From assembly GCF_001422725.1 (NCBI RefSeq), contig NZ_LMMA01000005.1, forward strand, positions 62,001 through 126,000: DNA of 64,000 bases. The letters are read 5' to 3'. Positions 60,282 through 64,000 of the stretch are shown piece after piece. The position numbers and the translations under genes are program-made. The DNA is from Flavobacterium sp. Leaf82 (lineage in GTDB: Bacteria; Bacteroidota; Bacteroidia; Flavobacteriales; Flavobacteriaceae). The stretch's first letter is position 1, and each line of letters opens with the position of its first letter. The notes under the pieces are model-generated. The model was not told the DNA's origin. It did not search any database and was given only the letters and a program-made list of their open reading frames with translations.

Positions 60282-61541
60282 ATGAATAAATGTTTAGTTT
60301 ATATTTTCATATTTCTACTTTCATTAAATGCAAAAGCTTCGTATATCTTAATTCCGATGGACGAAACTACACAGCAAAATCATTTAAAAGCATACGGAAT
60401 AACATATTGGTGTTTGAGTAAGGATTATAAGGCAAGCTGGTTGCTTAATTATCGAGGTGGCTCATTTTTGCTTCCGGATGCTGACGAAATTCGTAGAGAA
60501 TGCAAGATTCGAGGTGTAAGTTTTGAAATAATTTCAGATAGTGAAGAAGCTTCGATTTTAGATGAGATTTCAAGCCCGTCACAAAATATGGAATCTGTTA
60601 TTCTTGAAAAAGCGCCCAAAATTGCAGTTTATACTCCAAAAGGCAAACAACCTTGGGATGATGCCGTAACTTTGGTTTTAACTTATGCTGAAATTCCTTT
60701 TACACCAATTTATGATGAAGAAGTTTTAAGTGATCAATTGTTACTTTACGATTGGTTGCACCTACATCATGAAGATTTTACAGGACAGTACGGGAAGTTT
60801 TTTGCTGCCTATAAAAATACACCTTGGTACATAGAACAGAAAAAAGATTCAGAAGCTCTTGCTGCTAAATTAGGTTACAATAAAGTATCACAGGAAAAAG
60901 GAGCTGTTGCAAAAAAAATTAGAGATTTTGTTATTGGTGGTGGATTCATGTTTGCAATGTGTTCTGCAACAGATAGTTTTGATATTGCACTATCTGCTGA
61001 TGGAGTTGATATCTGCGAAGCTATGTTTGATGGTGATGCCAGCGATTCGAACTATCAGTCAAAATTAAATTACGGAAATTCATTTGCCTTTAAAGATTTT
61101 ACATTAGAAAGAAGACCTGAAGTTTATGAATTCTCAGATATTGATATGACAGCAAAACGAAGAGTGCCAATGGAGAAAGATTATTTTTCGCTAATGGAAT
61201 TCTCAGCAAAATGGGATCCAATTCCTAGTATGTTATGCCAGAATCATACTCAATTAGTAAAAGGTTTTATGGGGCAGACTACTGCGTTTGACACTGCATT
61301 GATAAAATCGAATGTGCTGATAATGGGAACGTGTGAACTTAATGGTGAATCAAGGTACATTCATGGAGAAAAAGGAAAAGGAATGTTTACTTTTTTTGGA
61401 GGTCATGATCCTGAAGATTTTCAACATCAGGTTGGAGATCCTCCTACAGTTTTAGATTTACATCCAAATTCTCCCGGATATCGTTTGATTTTGAATAATG
61501 TTTTATTTCCTGCTGCAAGAAAGAAAAAACTAAAGACATAA
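60282..61541 (+). CDS. Secreted glutamine-amidotransferase-like protein, uncharacterised
   Basis: 419 residues with a signal peptide ending near LNAKAS. The N-terminus is YILIPMDETTQQNHLKAYGI. In the middle, VIGGGFMFAMCSATDSFDIA looks like a class I amidotransferase-type nucleophile elbow with Cys227, and QPWDDAVTLVLTYAEIPFTP is the preceding Rossmann-type beta strand. Late motifs include IMGTCELNGESRYIHGEKGK and FFGGHDPEDFQHQ. It is found outside the cytoplasm, where no free glutamine pathway is expected. Homologues are sometimes labelled asparagine synthetase B, which the sequence does not support. Confidence 0.65.
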   Translation: MNKCLVYIFIFLLSLNAKASYILIPMDETTQQNHLKAYGITYWCLSKDYKASWLLNYRGGSFLLPDADEIRRECKIRGVSFEIISDSEEASILDEISSPSQNMESVILEKAPKIAVYTPKGKQPWDDAVTLVLTYAEIPFTPIYDEEVLSDQLLLYDWLHLHHEDFTGQYGKFFAAYKNTPWYIEQKKDSEALAAKLGYNKVSQEKGAVAKKIRDFVIGGGFMFAMCSATDSFDIALSADGVDICEAMFDGDASDSNYQSKLNYGNSFAFKDFTLERRPEVYEFSDIDMTAKRRVPMEKDYFSLMEFSAKWDPIPSMLCQNHTQLVKGFMGQTTAFDTALIKSNVLIMGTCELNGESRYIHGEKGKGMFTFFGGHDPEDFQHQVGDPPTVLDLHPNSPGYRLILNNVLFPAARKKKLKT

Positions 61542-61544
61542 AAT

Positions 61545-62348
61545 TTAATTCAAAGAAAATTCGAACCAAATAGGAATATGGTCAGATATTTTTCGCGCTT
61601 CTTTTAGAGAATTAAAATTTTTATAAAATGGTAAAATGCCAGAATCAATGTATTGTACTGAGCTTGTCTTATAGAATATATTATCAAACTCTGATGCTAA
61701 ACAAATAGTATCCCTGCATTTTTGTTTTAATGTAGTTTTTTGATTTTGTAAAATAGGAGTATACCCCATTTTTTTCAAGGGATTAAAAACAGTATGGGAT
61801 TGCGGGCAATTAAAATCACCCATGAAAACTAAATTCAAAGTAGGATATTCAGCCGGCAGAAACTTAAAATATTTAATTTCCGTTTCTGGTTGTTTACTTT
61901 TTGTGATAGCATGAAAATTAACTAAAGTAATTGTTTTTTTATTTATTTCAAATGTTGCGAAATAGGGCTCTCTGTCAATTTCTAAATTATATTTTTTTTC
62001 TAACCAGGTATTGCCTTTCAATTTTGCTTTACCAGTTTTCCAGATAAAAGCATAACGTTCCGTTTTATAGCTGCTGCTGCTTGTTGGATTACTGATTGTA
62101 TAATCCCATTTTGTGCCTTTTGTATTTAATATAGCAGCTAATTTCGCTACTGCCTGAGCACCGCCATATCCGGCAACAACTTCCTGAATAGCTATAATAT
62201 CAAAATCAAGGATAGTATTTGCTATAAAATTTAATTCGGATTCAGATTTTGATTTTCCAAGATTTTCTAAATTCCATGATAGGATTTTAGTTTGTGAAAA
62301 AGTAAGGGTAGTAAAAAATAAGAGAAGAAAACTTAGAATATATTTCAT
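61545..62348 (-). CDS. Secreted endonuclease/exonuclease/phosphatase-fold enzyme
   Basis: 267 residues with a signal peptide ending near LTFSQ. Active-site motifs of the EEP superfamily: ILSWNLENLGKSK, AIQEVVAGYGG, GDFNCPQSH and ISDHIPIWFEF. It likely cleaves nucleic acids or phosphodiesters in the periplasm or outside. There is no T9SS domain, unlike the large nuclease at 7779-11198. It is convergent with the previous gene, 3 bases apart. Confidence 0.85.
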   Translation of the reverse strand: MKYILSFLLLFFTTLTFSQTKILSWNLENLGKSKSESELNFIANTILDFDIIAIQEVVAGYGGAQAVAKLAAILNTKGTKWDYTISNPTSSSSYKTERYAFIWKTGKAKLKGNTWLEKKYNLEIDREPYFATFEINKKTITLVNFHAITKSKQPETEIKYFKFLPAEYPTLNLVFMGDFNCPQSHTVFNPLKKMGYTPILQNQKTTLKQKCRDTICLASEFDNIFYKTSSVQYIDSGILPFYKNFNSLKEARKISDHIPIWFEFSLN

Positions 62349-62537
62349 GCTGTCTTTAAAAGATCAAATATAAGCATTTCAAAATTTTAGCAAAATTGAA
62401 ATTATTCAATTTTTGGTCTAAAAAAGAATTATTGGCATACATGCCAAGTAAGAGGTAATTAGAGTAGGCACAAATAAATTTTGCAAAAAGCATTTTTTGC
62501 AGATAAATTTTCTATTGCACTTTAAATGCAATAGAAA

Positions 62538-62792
62538 TTAATGCTTTTTATATCTGTTTTTTAGAGCAGTTCCTATAATTATGATCTGTAAAACAAGGAG
62601 AGCAGGTATGAAGATGATTTTCCAGTCAACTTCTAACCATCCGGTTTTTTCTGAAACAAAAGCAAAGCTTAGTGATAGAAAGAGGCAAAGCAACATAGTT
62701 TTCATTACAATTTTATTTTGAGTTGTATTAATTTTTGAGATCATCATTTGCTGTAAGTTCTTCTTAGAGCTATGTATGTTTCTTGATTTCAT
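62538..62792 (-). CDS. Small membrane protein next to the second two-component system
   Basis: 84 residues. Two hydrophobic helices (MLLCLFLSLSFAFV and WKIIFIPALLVLQIIIIGTA) and a basic tail (LKNRYKKH). A start at residue 30 (MKTMLLCL) is also possible and gives 55 residues. The inverted repeat TTACGG-GAAT-CCGTAA lies 52 bases upstream of the first start. It is transcribed in the same direction as the response regulator behind it. Confidence 0.55.
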   Translation of the reverse strand: MKSRNIHSSKKNLQQMMISKINTTQNKIVMKTMLLCLFLSLSFAFVSEKTGWLEVDWKIIFIPALLVLQIIIIGTALKNRYKKH

Positions 62793-62843
62793 TGTTTGGT
62801 TAATAAATTCTACACAAACTTAAATCTATAAAAAGTCATTTCC

Positions 62844-62859
62844 TTACGGGAATCCGTAA
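62844..62859. promoter_or_regulatory. Inverted repeat TTACGG-GAAT-CCGTAA
   Basis: Perfect 6-bp arms with a 4-base spacer, between the response regulator end (62892) and the small membrane protein start (62792). Candidate binding site for a LuxR-type dimer. Confidence 0.45.
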
Positions 62860-62891
62860 AAAAGTTATAAAATTTACATCACCTATAAAAT

Positions 62892-63560
62892 TTATACCAA
62901 CCCAAAATCTTTTGCAATCGCAATTAAATGAACATTGTTGTTTGCTTTAAAGTATATTTTTAATTTATTGATTCTTTTTTCGATACTGCTTGTACCATTT
63001 GGAGTTATTGAAGAAGCTTTAAATTCACTTGAAATACTTTCTAATATATGGCCTTGAGCCAAAAGTTTTAAAATAGAAATGTCATAAGATTCAATTTCAA
63101 TCAGCGCCTTATCATTAAAACTAAAAGATAAATCTGAAGAAAGTATTTTTTCTTCATTTCTAAAAGTTCCCTCAATTGCTTTTCTTAATTCACTAATGCT
63201 ATTTCTTCCTTTAGAAACATACGCATTAATTCCCTGATCATAAAAAAGAGATTTTATACGATATGATTTATCCTCAATAGAGAAAACTATTTTTTTTAAT
63301 TTAGGCTGAACTCCGTTTGCAGCATCAATAAGTTCTTCTCCGCTTGAAAGTGTTATATTTCTGTGATCTGATTTAAATGATAAATCGCTTATGAGTAAAT
63401 CATAAGGTTCATTTTCAAGTAAAGCCTTTTTTATCTTTAATAAACCATCATCACAATATTTTACATGATCAATTGTAGGAATTTTTAAGTCTTCAAGAAC
63501 CTGAATAACTGCTATACTTATACTATCTAAATCTTCGGCAACTAAAACTTTTTTAAACAT
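62892..63560 (-). CDS. LuxR-type response regulator, second system
   Basis: 222 residues. The receiver domain has the acidic residues near 10-12 (VAEDLD), phosphoacceptor Asp59 (LLISDLSF) and Lys in AYVSKGRNS. The C-terminal helix-turn-helix is shortened and atypical (LAQGHILESISSEFKASSIT, then SSIEKRINKLKIYFKANNNV). It overlaps nothing but lies 10 bases downstream of the kinase gene, so the two form an operon. Different in detail from the regulator at 59281. Confidence 0.85.
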   Translation of the reverse strand: MFKKVLVAEDLDSISIAVIQVLEDLKIPTIDHVKYCDDGLLKIKKALLENEPYDLLISDLSFKSDHRNITLSSGEELIDAANGVQPKLKKIVFSIEDKSYRIKSLFYDQGINAYVSKGRNSISELRKAIEGTFRNEEKILSSDLSFSFNDKALIEIESYDISILKLLAQGHILESISSEFKASSITPNGTSSIEKRINKLKIYFKANNNVHLIAIAKDFGLV

Positions 63561-63570
63561 ATCGTTGTAT

Positions 63571-64000
63571 TTATAAAGGAAAAGAAAAAATTATTCTGAA
63601 GCCTTTTTCTGAATTTTTGTCAAAAATAATATTTCCATTTATAGTTTTAATACGGTTTTCCACATTTTGTAGTCCATTTTTAAAATTAGGTGTACTATTT
63701 TTCGTTCCAACCCCATTGTCATTATAAAATATAGTCAGATTTTTATCAACAATTTTAATATTAATACTCACTAAAGTCGCATGACTATGTTTTTTCATGT
63801 TTGCAAACAACTCCTGTAACACTCTATAAAGAATTATTTTTTTATTTTTTTCGAGATTATCCCATGAAATTAGATCAAAACCATTTAATATAATATTTAA
63901 TTCAGGGGTTTTAAATCCGCAAATCATTTCTTTTAATGCAGTTGCATAATTTTCATCGGTTACAATAGCGCTGTTTTCCCTTGAAATATTTCTTGTTTTC
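63571..64000 (-). CDS. Sensor histidine kinase, C-terminal part (runs off the window)
   Basis: The frame is open to the right edge, so at least 142 codons are visible. The HATPase domain has the N-box RVLQELFANMKKHSHA, the G1 motif YNDNGVG and NGLQNVENRIKTINGNIIFD. Its dimerisation and sensor parts are outside. It is the likely partner of the regulator at 62892, as the two genes are 10 bases apart. A Met at 63927 is internal and not a start. Confidence 0.88.
   Translation of the reverse strand, partial: KTRNISRENSAIVTDENYATALKEMICGFKTPELNIILNGFDLISWDNLEKNKKIILYRVLQELFANMKKHSHATLVSINIKIVDKNLTIFYNDNGVGTKNSTPNFKNGLQNVENRIKTINGNIIFDKNSEKGFRIIFSFPL

Overview
The window reads as ordinary chromosome of a Flavobacterium-like bacterium (Bacteroidota). 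The support is: low GC; several Bacteroidota-type -7 boxes (TAnnTTTG); a type IX secretion C-terminal sorting domain; a FISUMP-domain surface protein; PorT-like outer-membrane barrel and ECF sigma partners; a zeaxanthin-type carotenoid cluster; and many dispersed palindromic intergenic repeats. No rRNA, CRISPR array, transposase, integrase or complete prophage was seen. Genus is inferred from gene content, not from a search.

Layout. 0-5 kb: a lipoprotein / FecCD permease / ATPase iron- or corrinoid-type importer, split by a GxxExxY gene that carries its own flanking inverted repeats, then a rearranged intergenic region up to trmL. 5-20 kb: an rRNA pseudouridine synthase, an SDR enzyme, a large T9SS-secreted nuclease, an ECF sigma factor with a fused anti-sigma/outer-membrane-barrel protein, rmuC and small enzymes. 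20-23 kb: TetR-like regulator plus ABC1 kinase, then about 0.9 kb of repeat mosaic. 23-28.7 kb: a TlpA-like secreted thioredoxin, a 1037-residue Ig/FISUMP surface protein, and a divergent pair of small regulators separated by two palindromes.

28.9-34.7 kb is a light-response cluster on the minus strand: MerR/B12 (CarH-like) regulator, crtI, crtB, crtZ, an SRPBCC protein and a photolyase. No lycopene cyclase is present, and three successive intergenic gaps each hold a different palindromic repeat. 34.8-43.5 kb: a Kir channel, a TPR protein, two alpha/beta hydrolases with a metallo-beta-lactamase-fold protein, and a serine hydrolase with an AraC regulator. 43.8-44.3 kb: three identical tRNA-Lys(TTT) genes and one tRNA-Leu(GAG). 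44.4-57.3 kb: housekeeping genes (aroK, a phosphoribosyltransferase, an S4 protein, a FKBP lipoprotein, split transketolase, tgt, a YjgP/YjgQ permease, accA, dnaB). 57.3-64 kb: two NarL-type two-component systems, each beside a very small membrane protein gene missed or easily missed by gene callers, plus a secreted amidotransferase-like protein and a secreted phosphodiesterase-fold protein.

I found no single island that is clearly a new defence or mobile system. The best leads are: the GxxExxY cassette with terminal inverted repeats; the intergenic fossil made of divergent copies of both neighbouring gene ends; the sigma / trans-envelope fusion pair; the CarH-like photoreceptor with the light-state histidine replaced; the zinc-less Tgt; and the paired two-component/small-membrane-protein modules.
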